DNA of 9,478 nt from assembly GCA_963634795.1 (NCBI GenBank), contig CAVHDO010000058.1, forward strand, positions 1 through 9,478, written 5' to 3'. The DNA is from UBA1822 sp963634795 (GTDB taxonomy: Bacteria; Bacillota; Negativicutes; Veillonellales; Dialisteraceae). Below, piece by piece: positions 1-4,765 of this stretch. The notes beneath the pieces are model-generated. The model did not search any database. It worked only from the letters and a program-made list of their open reading frames with translations, and was not told the DNA's origin. The position numbers were made by a program, and so were the translations under genes. Each line of letters begins with the position of its first letter. Position 1 is the stretch's first letter.

Positions 1-53
1 TAACGGCCGAAGAGGTCTCACCCTGCAAGAGAAAGAAACCGCCGCCAGGGCAA
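1..53 (+). repeat. Repeat module A, copy 1 (window edge)
   Basis: These 53 bases are identical, as read by eye, to 2875-2927. Identity stops abruptly at position 54. The module may extend left of the window. At the second copy the sequence to its left is the right arm of a large inverted repeat, so this copy is probably the end of a longer element. No protein gene is evident in it. Confidence 0.9.
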
Positions 54-58
54 GATAA

Positions 59-200
59 TTAGCAGTTAGCAATGAGCAATTAGCAGTTGGCCGAGTTTTT
101 TCTTGTTTGGGTTTTGAGGCGTTTGTGGTTCTCGCTGTATAAAAAAATGCGCGAAGCGCGTACCTGCACTGCTAACTGCTCACTACTCACTGCTAACTTT
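59..200. repeat. Low-complexity AGCAGTTAGC-type repeats in inverted arrangement
   Basis: Positions 59-90 are made of degenerate units such as TTAGCAGTTAGC, ATGAGCA and ATTAGCAGTT. Positions 165-198 carry the complementary form (CACTGCTAACTGCTCACT and similar). The two runs could therefore pair across a centre of about 70 bases. That centre holds a short GCGCGAAGCGCG hairpin near 149-160. The segment lies between repeat modules A and B, where the second copy of the composite has unrelated sequence. I see no gene here. Confidence 0.75.
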
Positions 201-204
201 TATT

Positions 205-359
205 GGCGCGGAGCTGGCGAATTTTGCACAGGCGGGTTTCCTTGCGCCGTTCTTTGCGTAGTACAAATTTTTCATGCTTTGCTTTTTTCTCACATAGAGG
301 ATTGCACAAACATTGCTTCGCTCGTTTGCGAGAGGTGTCGCTTCGCGACGATTTTTTTA
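205..359 (+). repeat. Repeat module B, copy 1
   Basis: This stretch of about 155 bp aligns along its whole length with 3078-3231, with only scattered substitutions and single-base indels. It begins GGCGCGGAG and ends in small palindromes (CTCG-TTTG-CGAG, then GTCGC-TTC-GCGAC) followed by a T run, so its right end could act as a terminator-like hairpin. Reading frames through it encode no recognisable protein and differ between the copies. I treat it as a non-coding mobile or dispersed repeat. Confidence 0.88.
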
Positions 360-365
360 TAAATC

Positions 366-437
366 AAATGCGGCGGAGCCGCCACCGATTAAGCCTTCCT
401 TTGGAGGAAGGTGGCCCGAAGGGTCGGATGATGGGAC
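366..437 (+). repeat. REP-like palindromic unit R1
   Basis: Three consecutive hairpins are visible: GCGGC/GCCGC (370-382), CCTTCCT/AGGAAGG (394-411), and GGCCC-GAA-GGGTC (413-425). They are followed by a CGGATGATGGG tail. The same architecture recurs in five other places in the window with altered stem bases. The unit sits directly after module B. Confidence 0.8.
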
Positions 438-454
438 GCCGAAGGCGCATATAA

Positions 455-525
455 AAATGCGCGTAGCGCTACCACTTAGCCCTCTTCAGGAAGAGGGTGG
501 CGCGAAGCGCCGGGTGATGGACGGC
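455..525 (+). repeat. REP-like palindromic unit R2
   Basis: The layout matches R1: GCGC-GTA-GCGC (459-469), CCCTCTT/AAGAGGG (480-497), GGCGC-GAA-GCGCC (499-511), then the CGGGTGATGGACGG tail. Both stems differ from R1 in sequence yet still pair. A further short CGCC-GAA-GGCG hairpin (437-447) links R1 to R2. Confidence 0.8.
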
Positions 526-600
526 AGTATGTGAAGATTTTTGTTTGGCAGCTGCCGACGCGATGTCAGCGTATTTTTGATTGGCGGACATTTTTTGAAT

Positions 601-629
601 TTGACAAGATTTCTTTTCTCTGGTATCCT
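601..629 (+). promoter_or_regulatory. Sigma70-type promoter P1
   Basis: A consensus -35 TTGACA (601-606) is followed, after 17 bp, by TATCCT (624-629) preceded by TGG, which resembles an extended -10. Transcription would start near 634-637 and run directly into the long hairpin at 642-701. Confidence 0.65.
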
Positions 630-634
630 ACCGA

Positions 635-706
635 TTAAAGAGCTATGTTGCTTCCTCCCCATGGGGAATTGGACCCCGGCGGGAGAGAGGAAGGACATGG
701 CTTTTT
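635..706 (+). ncRNA. Putative small RNA 1, single long hairpin with T tail
   Basis: The predicted transcript, about 70 nt, is almost entirely one stem-loop. GCTATGT (642-648) pairs with ACATGGC (695-701, one G-U), CTTCCTC (651-657) pairs with GAGGAAG (687-693), and GGGG (663-666) pairs with CCCC (674-677) around a seven-base loop. Five T residues follow (702-706), with a second T run at 712-718. The hairpin can therefore serve as both RNA body and terminator. The left arm is C/U-rich and contains CCTCC, complementary to a Shine-Dalgarno core, but it is buried in the stem. No protein gene follows, so a leader or attenuator role is less likely. I recognise no known family. Confidence 0.5.
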
Positions 707-772
707 ATTTGTTTTTTTCAAAATTTTGTATTGAGCTTTTCATTTATAATGTAAAGATTTTCATTTTCATTC

Positions 773-801
773 TTGACAGTGGAAAGGAAATCAATTACAC
801 T
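773..801 (+). promoter_or_regulatory. Sigma70-type promoter P2
   Basis: TTGACA (773-778) and TACACT (796-801) are separated by exactly 17 bp. The expected start is near 806-808. A TATAAT lies upstream at 745-750 but has no acceptable -35 at the right distance. Confidence 0.65.
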
Positions 802-805
802 GTGG

Positions 806-954
806 ACATGAGTGGTACCCGATGCAGAAAGGTTGGCTTTCGGTTGGGTACTGCGAACGACATCCGACGCAGGTGAATGAGTCACCGGTTGGATGTTGCA
901 GACGGCACTCGATGCTGGGGTCGGTTTCTCCGGTCGGGTGCCGTTCTTTTTTTT
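806..954 (+). ncRNA. Putative small RNA 2, three-domain structured RNA
   Basis: A transcript of about 150 nt would fold into three separate domains. Domain 1 is GTACCC (815-820) with GGGTAC (846-851), enclosing GAAAG/CTTTC (827-841). Domain 2 is TGC plus ACATCC (852-865) with GGATGT plus GCA (891-900), enclosing GGTGA/TCACC (872-886). Domain 3 is ACGGCAC (902-908) with GTGCCGT (938-944), extended by CGA/TCG, then eight T residues (947-954). Domain 3 is a classical intrinsic terminator. The lengths and motifs do not fit 6S RNA, SRP RNA, tmRNA, RNase P RNA or any riboswitch I recognise, and no gene follows. Function is unknown. Confidence 0.6.
902..954 (+). terminator. Intrinsic terminator of small RNA 2
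   Basis: Stem ACGGCAC/GTGCCGT (902-908 with 938-944) with further CGA/TCG pairing inside, then TC and eight T residues. Confidence 0.75.
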
Positions 955-984
955 GCGCTTTTTCGTTTCAGATAGAATGGATGG

Positions 985-1014
985 TTGATTTTTCTTTTTT
1001 GTCTGTGATACAAT
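985..1014 (+). promoter_or_regulatory. Sigma70-type promoter P3
   Basis: TTGATT (985-990) and TACAAT (1009-1014) are 18 bp apart. The bases before the -10 read TCTGTGA, exactly as in promoter P4, which suggests the two promoters share ancestry or a regulator. Confidence 0.55.
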
Positions 1015-1020
1015 GAAACT

Positions 1021-1134
1021 GCCGGGTGGGTGGAGCGCGGCACTGCGCTTGGAAGCCCATTGTACGACCTGTGGGCGCGAGTGTCCGGACTGCCCGCGTC
1101 GATTTCCCTTCCTCTCATTGAGAGGATCTTTTTG
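1021..1134 (+). ncRNA. Putative small RNA 3
   Basis: The interval between P3 and the next stem-loop plus T run is about 114 bases and rich in local stems: AGCGC/GCGCT (1034-1049), GCCCA/TGGGC (1055-1076), and a small palindromic GTCCGGAC. A C/U-rich stretch (about 1102-1113) precedes a short terminator, CCTCTC-ATT-GAGAGG (1111-1125), and T residues from 1129. I checked for a tRNA fold; there is no T-arm and the putative anticodon loop is too large. No protein gene is plausible here. Support is weaker than for small RNAs 2 and 4 because the terminator stem is only 6 bp. Confidence 0.45.
1111..1134 (+). terminator. Short intrinsic terminator of small RNA 3
   Basis: Stem CCTCTC/GAGAGG (1111-1116 with 1120-1125) and loop ATT, followed by ATC, five T, G, three T. 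Confidence 0.5.
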
Positions 1135-1155
1135 TTTGTTGCGGATGGATTGTTT

Positions 1156-1184
1156 TTGATTGATTTGCGATTCTGTGATATACT
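1156..1184 (+). promoter_or_regulatory. Sigma70-type promoter P4
   Basis: TTGATT (1156-1161) and TATACT (1179-1184) are 17 bp apart, with TCTGTGA immediately before the -10 as in P3. The expected start is near 1191. Confidence 0.6.
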
Positions 1185-1190
1185 GTTTTC

Positions 1191-1260
1191 AGAAAGAGCT
1201 CTGTCTGATGGAGACCCGGATTTGTACGCTGGTCATCGCTTTCAGACAGAGTTTTTTTTT
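1191..1260 (+). ncRNA. Putative small RNA 4
   Basis: A transcript of about 70 nt is closed by a perfect 10-bp stem, CTCTGTCTGA (1199-1208) with TCAGACAGAG (1242-1251), followed directly by nine T residues (1252-1260). The 33-base apical region can form GACC/GGTC (1213-1216 with 1231-1234). It could also form GATG/CATC (1207-1210 with 1234-1237), which competes with the closing stem. The closing stem is itself the terminator, as in small RNA 1. No open reading frame of note follows, so this is more likely a free small RNA than a leader. Confidence 0.55.
1199..1260 (+). terminator. Intrinsic terminator of small RNA 4
   Basis: Perfect 10-bp stem (1199-1208 with 1242-1251) with nine T residues directly after it. 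This is the strongest terminator signature in the window. Confidence 0.75.
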
Positions 1261-1488
1261 GTGAATCTATGTGGTTACTGTTGTGAGAAAAAGTTTTTCC
1301 GCAGGATTTTCCAGCCGGGTTGTTCTTTGCTGTAGTTTCACGTAGAGTCGTCCATCATCCGGCGCTTTACGCCACCGGCGACCGTCCCGCCTCACGAAGA
1401 AGGCACAGGCGGTGGGCATTGCTTTTTTAACTCGCGGCGCTTTTTGTTTGTGCGCCGCTCCTTCCCTTGCCCCTTGAACCCTATAATC
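1261..1488. other. Gene-free gap with partial REP unit R3 and a GC-rich hairpin
   Basis: No gene is visible. Positions 1350-1387, read on the minus strand, match the REP-like family: a GGCGT-AAA-GCGCC hairpin followed by the CGGATGATGGACGA tail. A stable hairpin GCGGCGC/GCGCCGC (1434-1440 with 1452-1458) lies 31 bases beyond the stop codon of the hydrolase gene. It could end that transcript, but no T run follows it on either strand. Confidence 0.55.
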
Positions 1489-2493
1489 TTATTTCAAATA
1501 TTGATCAAAGAAATCAGTGATGATGTCCTGGACTTCTTTCTGGTTCCAGTAGATGCCGCCGTGGGCTGCGCCTTCTACCAGGTAGCGCTGGGAGGGGATG
1601 TTATTTTTCTGCAGCGCCTGGAAGAGGAGGTCGGTCTGGCTGGGGGAGACGACGTAGTCCGCGGTGCCGTGCATGAGGAGCATGGGGGCGCTGGTCTTGG
1701 AAATATGATTGATGGGGTTTGCGAAGTCGGCTGCTTCTTTGTCGGCGAGGATGCCGCCGTCTTTGCCGCCGAATACAGGAGAGCCATTGACCCACAGTGC
1801 TACGGGGGAGCCGGCGGATTTATGGAAGCCTTTCACTTTGTCGCTGTAGTCATCGCCGATGCGGGTGAGGTCCGAGGGGCCGTAGAGGTCTACCGCTGCT
1901 TTGACGGAGCTGGTGACGTTGAGGTTCTCGCCTTTGTCGAAGGTGGTGGTGCCGCTGGTGGTGGCTGCCATGGCGGTGAGGTAGCCGCCGGCGCTGGCGC
2001 CCACGATGCCGACGCGGTCAGCGTCGATTCCGAACCGGTCCGCGTGAGCTTTGAGGTAACGAATGGCGGATTTCACATCTTCCAGAGGCTGTGGGAAACG
2101 AGCAGAGGGCGCTACGCGATACTGAATGGATGCCACGACATAGCCCGCTTCGGCGAGGTGCATGCGGAGCTGCACGTCGTTGTCCTTATTCGCATTGATG
2201 AAACCGCCGCCGGTGACGTAAACTATGGCGGGAAGTTTTTCATTGCTCTGGGGCTGGAGAATGTCCATTTTCATGGCCACGTTCTGATAATCGCGCATGG
2301 ACACCTGCTCGTAGACCACATTGGAAATCTGCTTGATTTGAGGCGTTTTTACGTCTACAGAAAGATGCCGGCTTGTCACTTTGTTCGCCATGCCTTCGGT
2401 GGATGCGTCCACGTGAATTTCAGGAGCGGCCATAGCGGAGCCTCCTGCGAGAAGTGCGCCTGCCAGCGCCATAGAGAGAATCCATTTTTTCAT
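1489..2493 (-). CDS. Secreted alpha/beta-hydrolase, esterase (BD-FAE/HSL-like)
   Basis: The 334-residue product is a predicted exported carboxyl-ester hydrolase; its substrate cannot be read from sequence. Residues 1-22 form a signal peptide (MKK, hydrophobic core, AMA cleavage motif), so it should act outside the cytoplasm. Catalytic parts follow in canonical order: GGGF oxyanion motif (95-98), YRVAP segment (125-129), nucleophile motif GASAGG with Ser167, acid in HGTAD (Asp279) and AAHGG with His311. The oxyanion motif has Thr94 where most relatives have His before GGG. The start is supported by GAGGT six bases upstream. It is transcribed alone, opposite to everything else here, from the promoter at 2547-2576. 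The triad order and fold are secure; the specificity (acetyl or feruloyl esterase, peptidase-like) is open. Confidence 0.9.
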   Translation of the reverse strand: MKKWILSMALAGALLAGGSAMAAPEIHVDASTEGMANKVTSRHLSVDVKTPQIKQISNVVYEQVSMRDYQNVAMKMDILQPQSNEKLPAIVYVTGGGFINANKDNDVQLRMHLAEAGYVVASIQYRVAPSARFPQPLEDVKSAIRYLKAHADRFGIDADRVGIVGASAGGYLTAMAATTSGTTTFDKGENLNVTSSVKAAVDLYGPSDLTRIGDDYSDKVKGFHKSAGSPVALWVNGSPVFGGKDGGILADKEAADFANPINHISKTSAPMLLMHGTADYVVSPSQTDLLFQALQKNNIPSQRYLVEGAAHGGIYWNQKEVQDIITDFFDQYLK

Positions 2494-2517
2494 TTTGGCA
2501 CCTCGTTTTGTGAAACG

Positions 2518-2531
2518 GTACGATATCGTAC
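2518..2531. promoter_or_regulatory. Perfect 14-bp palindrome, candidate operator of the hydrolase gene
   Basis: GTACGATATCGTAC is a perfect inverted repeat with one further matching pair outside it (C2516/G2533). It lies 25 bases upstream of the start codon and at about +10 to +23 of the transcript predicted from the -10 at 2547-2552. A dimeric repressor there would block elongation or initiation. Size and symmetry fit TetR- or MarR-type operators, but no regulator gene is in the window. Confidence 0.6.
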
Positions 2532-2546
2532 GGATGAACTGTTTGC

Positions 2547-2576
2547 ATTATATTCATATTTGGAAGGGAGAGTCAA
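2547..2576 (-). promoter_or_regulatory. Sigma70 promoter of the hydrolase gene
   Basis: On the minus strand, TTGACT (2576-2571) is followed after 18 bp by a consensus TATAAT (2552-2547). The predicted start near 2540 gives an untranslated leader of about 47 bases that contains the palindrome at 2518-2531. Confidence 0.75.
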
Positions 2577-2625
2577 GGGGAGGGGAGGAGCGGTGCACAA
2601 ATTAGCAGCTGCCGGCGTGTGGAAT

Positions 2626-2680
2626 ATTTTGCTACGCAAAATGCGCCTGACGGCGCGCGTCATGTGGGGAGCTTCCCCAC
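2626..2680. repeat. Cluster of three short hairpins upstream of the hydrolase promoter
   Basis: Three back-to-back hairpins are visible: ATTTTGC/GCAAAAT (2626-2642), GCGCC/GGCGC (2643-2656) and GTGGGGA/TCCCCAC (2664-2680). The middle one resembles the ATGCGC..GCGC hairpins that open REP units elsewhere. They lie upstream of the minus-strand gene, so they are not its terminator. They may end transcription arriving from the right, although no clear T run follows. Confidence 0.6.
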
Positions 2681-2701
2681 GGAACTCCTTACAGCACTTC
2701 A

Positions 2702-2731
2702 TTTCCTTTCTTTCCCGGGAAAGAAAGGAAA
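2702..2731. repeat. Perfect 30-bp palindrome
   Basis: The half-site TTTCCTTTCTTTCCC (2702-2716) is followed at once by its exact reverse complement (2717-2731), with no spacer. Such a zero-loop palindrome can extrude as a cruciform and is rarely kept by chance. It immediately precedes the left arm of the inverted repeat at 2737-2896. Confidence 0.9.
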
Positions 2732-2736
2732 CTGAC

Positions 2737-2896
2737 GGGTGAGGCCTCTTCGGCCGAAGAATCCGAGGGGCTCGGAATTTTTCCCGATGCTGCGTCAAGC
2801 GGCGGCTTACATAGGCTCGCTATGCTCGCCACCGCTTTCCTTGCCTCGGAAAAAATTCCTATGAGCCCCTCGGATAACGGCCGAAGAGGTCTCACC
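2737..2896. repeat. Inverted-repeat element with arms of about 50 bp, overlapping module A
   Basis: The left arm (about 2737-2785) and right arm (about 2845-2896) are reverse complements apart from small indels. Shared blocks are CCTCTTCGGCCG, ATCCGAGGGGCTC and GGAATTTTT. About 60 bases separate them. The right arm runs into module A (2875-2927), so module A at the window's left edge is probably the end of another copy. The size and terminal inverted repeats resemble a MITE, but target-site duplications are not evident to me and no transposase is present. Confidence 0.75.
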
Positions 2897-2927
2897 CTGC
2901 AAGAGAAAGAAACCGCCGCCAGGGCAA
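2875..2927 (+). repeat. Repeat module A, copy 2
   Basis: Identical to positions 1-53. The next 150 bases (2928-3077) have no counterpart after copy 1, although module B follows in both places. That spacer shows no gene; the frames through it are Arg/Pro-rich and unrecognisable. Confidence 0.9.
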
Positions 2928-3077
2928 AATTCGCCGCCACTCAGGGGCGCCGCCGCTCGGCCTTGCCAATGCTAACGTCACCGATACGCGCAACTTTTAC
3001 ATCATGACGCATTCTTACCACGCAAGGCCGCGAGACGCGTCGGCGCCCCTCGGCGCTTTGCGTTATAGAAGCTGGTC

Positions 3078-3231
3078 GGCGCGGAGCCGGCGAATTTTGC
3101 ACAGGCGGGTTTCCTTGCGCCGTTCTTTGCGAAGTACAAACTTTTTCATGCTTTGTTTTTTTCTCACATAGGGGATTGCGCAAACATCGCTTCGCTTGTT
3201 TGCGAGAGGTGTCGCTTCGCGACATTTTTAT
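3078..3231 (+). repeat. Repeat module B, copy 2
   Basis: Aligns end to end with 205-359 at high identity, including the terminal CTTG/TTTGCGAG and GTCGC-TTC-GCGAC palindromes. After this copy comes a reverse-oriented REP unit instead of the forward unit found after copy 1. Confidence 0.88.
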
Positions 3232-3245
3232 ATTGCGCCTTCGGC

Positions 3246-3318
3246 GACTCATCATCCGGCGCTATGCGCCACTGACAACCGTCCACCGGAAGGTCGCCTT
3301 CTGAAGAGGGCAAACTGG
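3246..3318 (-). repeat. REP-like unit R4
   Basis: Read on the minus strand this carries a CCCTCTTC motif, the GGCGC-ATA-GCGCC hairpin (3258-3270) and the CGGATGATG tail. It shares an extra GACGGT-containing segment with R3 (1350-1387), so R3 and R4 form a subtype. The large CCCTCTTC stem is imperfect here. Confidence 0.65.
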
Positions 3319-3356
3319 AACGCGCTTCCGATACTTTGCTTTGTACTCCTGGCTTT

Positions 3357-3402
3357 TTCCATCACCCGGCCTAACGGCCACCCTCTTCCTGAAGAGGGCA
3401 AA
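3357..3402 (-). repeat. REP-like unit R5
   Basis: On the minus strand: CCCTCTTC/GAAGAGGG stem (3381-3398), GGCC-GTTA-GGCC hairpin (3368-3379) and the GGGTGATGG tail. It adjoins the left arm of the long inverted repeat, as R6 adjoins the right arm. Confidence 0.75.
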
Positions 3403-3405
3403 TAT

Positions 3406-3509
3406 GTGGCGGCCTCCGGCCGCATTTGTTTTTATAAAAATCGCGCGAAGCGCCACCGCTTTTCGCTCCAAGCTCCCAGCTCGTCGCTCCAAGCTATCTC
3501 GCGCCTGAC
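3406..3509 (-). repeat. Left arm of the long inverted repeat around the pepP-like to nadK block
   Basis: The reverse complement of this segment matches 9304-9418 nearly throughout. Shared parts are GTCAGGCGCGAGATAGC, TTGGAGC-type units, GAAAAGCGGTG, a small hairpin, ATTTTTATAAAAACAAAT and CGGCCGGAGGCCGCCAC. Differences are a few substitutions, one extra TTGGAGC unit in the right copy, and different small hairpins with intact stems. It sits about 120 bases before the promoter of the gene block. Confidence 0.88.
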
Positions 3510-3528
3510 AAAAAAGCCAAGAAATTTC

Positions 3529-3605
3529 TGACGTCTGACGTCTGATGTCTGACGTCTTCACCACTTTGTATGCTCCAAGGTCCCGGCTCCAAGCTCTCCG
3601 CTCTG
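3529..3605. repeat. Degenerate tandem TGACGTC and GCTCCAAGCT repeats
   Basis: Positions 3529-3557 are successive TGACGTC / TGATGTC units. Positions 3570-3603 carry GCTCCAAGG / GCTCCAAGCTC units. Complementary clusters of both kinds lie downstream of nadK (9196-9290), extending the inverted repeat outside its conserved core. They look like slippage-prone simple repeats. I see no gene. Confidence 0.7.
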
Positions 3606-3631
3606 ATACAGAAACTTTTTTCTCACATATC

Positions 3632-3660
3632 TTGAGAAATTGGGAAAGATACGATAAAAT
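3632..3660 (+). promoter_or_regulatory. Sigma70 promoter of the pepP-like/efp block
   Basis: TTGAGA (3632-3637), 17 bp, TAAAAT (3655-3660). The expected start near 3667 leaves a leader of about 28 bases before the TTG start codon. It is the only convincing promoter I see for the block. Confidence 0.65.
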
Positions 3661-3694
3661 ATATATCAGCTTGCGAAAAAAGAGGTGAAATGTT

Positions 3695-4750
3695 TTGATC
3701 GGCCGGGAAGCGATGGCGGATTTTTTGCGGGAAGCGGGCTTGGACGCCGCTTTTTTGCAGAAGGATGAGAATTGTCGGTACATCAGCGGATTTACGGGGT
3801 CGGAGAGTTTTTTGATTCTTCTGCCGGAATCCGGATTTCTTTTGACGGACAGTCGTTACACGGCGCAGGCGCGGGCGGAGGCGCCGGAGTTTGAGACGGT
3901 GGACCATTTGGGGAAACCGGCGGAGGCTGCGGCGGCGATTTTCGCTAAGTGCGGCGCGAAGAAAATCGGCATCGAGCCGGTGATGACGCATCAATTTTAT
4001 TTGTCGCTCAAGGACATTTTGCCGGAGTCCGAATTTGTGTTTTGCGATCCGGATCGATTGCGGCAGGTCAAGACGGAGGCGGAAATTTCCTGTATCGCGG
4101 AGGCTTGCCGCATCGCGGACGACGCGTTTGAAAAGATTTTGCCGCTGATTCGCGCGGGACGCAAGGAAACGGAGCTTCGTGCGGCGTTGGAATGCGCGAT
4201 GCTCGAGGGCGGTTCGGACGGGAAGTCATTCGATACGATTGTGGCGTCCGGCGAGCACGGAGCGTATCCGCACGCGACGGTGACGGACAAAGCGATTGAA
4301 AGCGGTGAGCTGATTACTTTCGATTTCGGCGCGATGTACAAGGGGTATCATTCGGATATGACGCGCACGGTCGCCGTGGGAGAGATTTCCGAGCGGCAGC
4401 GTTTCCTCTATGACAGCGTGCATGATTGCGTCGCTCATGTCGAGGCGGCGCTTCGGGCAGGGCGGCGCGGATGCGAGATGGACGCGCTGGCACGGGAGTT
4501 TCTGAAAGAGCGGGATTTATCCGCGTATTTCTCTCATGCCTTGGGGCACAGCGTGGGGCTTGAAATTCACGAGAAACCGGTCTTGGCGGCGCGAGACAAG
4601 ACAGTGCTCGCGGAGAACGTCGTGATTACGGTGGAGCCCGGCGTGTACATCCCGGGGACGGGAGGCGTCCGCATCGAGGACACGACAGTGATACACAGAG
4701 ACGGGATTTCCGTTTTGACAAAATTTCCGAAAACATTCATCCATTTATGA
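3695..4750 (+). CDS. pepP: M24 family aminopeptidase (Xaa-Pro aminopeptidase-like)
   Basis: This 351-residue cytosolic metallopeptidase should remove N-terminal residues next to proline. Residues 1-120 form the creatinase-type N-terminal domain. The rest is the pita-bread catalytic domain with all five metal ligands: Asp210 (FDFG), Asp221 (SDMTRT), His285 (GHSVG), Glu314 (VEPGVY) and Glu328 (RIED). Active-site histidines are His193 (PHA) and His292 (IHE). The length is typical of the short Firmicutes form. The start is TTG: AGAGGTG at 3681-3687 is seven bases away, whereas the first in-frame ATG (3713) is too far. An ATG at 3690 opens a two-codon frame whose stop overlaps the TTG. It lies 15 bases before efp, as in many Firmicutes, where proline-related functions sit together. 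The exact symbol is uncertain (pepP, pepQ or ypdF type). Confidence 0.92.
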   Translation: MIGREAMADFLREAGLDAAFLQKDENCRYISGFTGSESFLILLPESGFLLTDSRYTAQARAEAPEFETVDHLGKPAEAAAAIFAKCGAKKIGIEPVMTHQFYLSLKDILPESEFVFCDPDRLRQVKTEAEISCIAEACRIADDAFEKILPLIRAGRKETELRAALECAMLEGGSDGKSFDTIVASGEHGAYPHATVTDKAIESGELITFDFGAMYKGYHSDMTRTVAVGEISERQRFLYDSVHDCVAHVEAALRAGRRGCEMDALAREFLKERDLSAYFSHALGHSVGLEIHEKPVLAARDKTVLAENVVITVEPGVYIPGTGGVRIEDTTVIHRDGISVLTKFPKTFIHL

Positions 4751-4765
4751 CAGGAGGAGAACACT

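Noticed and set aside
59..525. CRISPR array
   Set aside because: The repeats are palindromic or simple-sequence units with irregular spacing. There are no regular 30-40 base unique spacers and no cas gene in the window.
745..750. TATAAT as an additional promoter
   Set aside because: The -10 is perfect but the bases 16-18 upstream do not resemble a -35, and it has no extended -10 TG.
1021..1134. Possible tRNA in the small RNA 3 interval
   Set aside because: The start GCCGGGT and an arm near 1034-1049 look tRNA-like, but there is no T-arm consensus, no matching acceptor strand, and the central loop has 12 bases.
601..1260. 6S RNA, SRP RNA, tmRNA, RNase P RNA or a riboswitch
   Set aside because: Lengths, conserved motifs and expected folds do not match as far as I can tell by eye, and no gene follows for a riboswitch to control. 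A covariance search could still overturn this.
1387..1428. Plus-strand terminator CCGCCT/AGGCGG with a T run
   Set aside because: The T run begins about ten bases after the stem and the stem is only 6 bp around a 14-base loop, so the geometry is poor.
1444..2742. A 432-codon open frame on the plus strand opposite the hydrolase gene
   Set aside because: It covers the entire esterase gene antisense, has no domain or motif I recognise, and begins at a start without ribosome site. The minus-strand gene has a signal peptide, full catalytic triad, ribosome site and promoter, so the plus frame is a by-product of its codon usage.
2941..3531. Frames of about 100-110 codons on both strands within the repeat region
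   Set aside because: They run through modules and REP units that also occur elsewhere without the same frame, have no good ribosome sites, and are rich in Arg, Pro, Ser and Cys as expected from repeat DNA.
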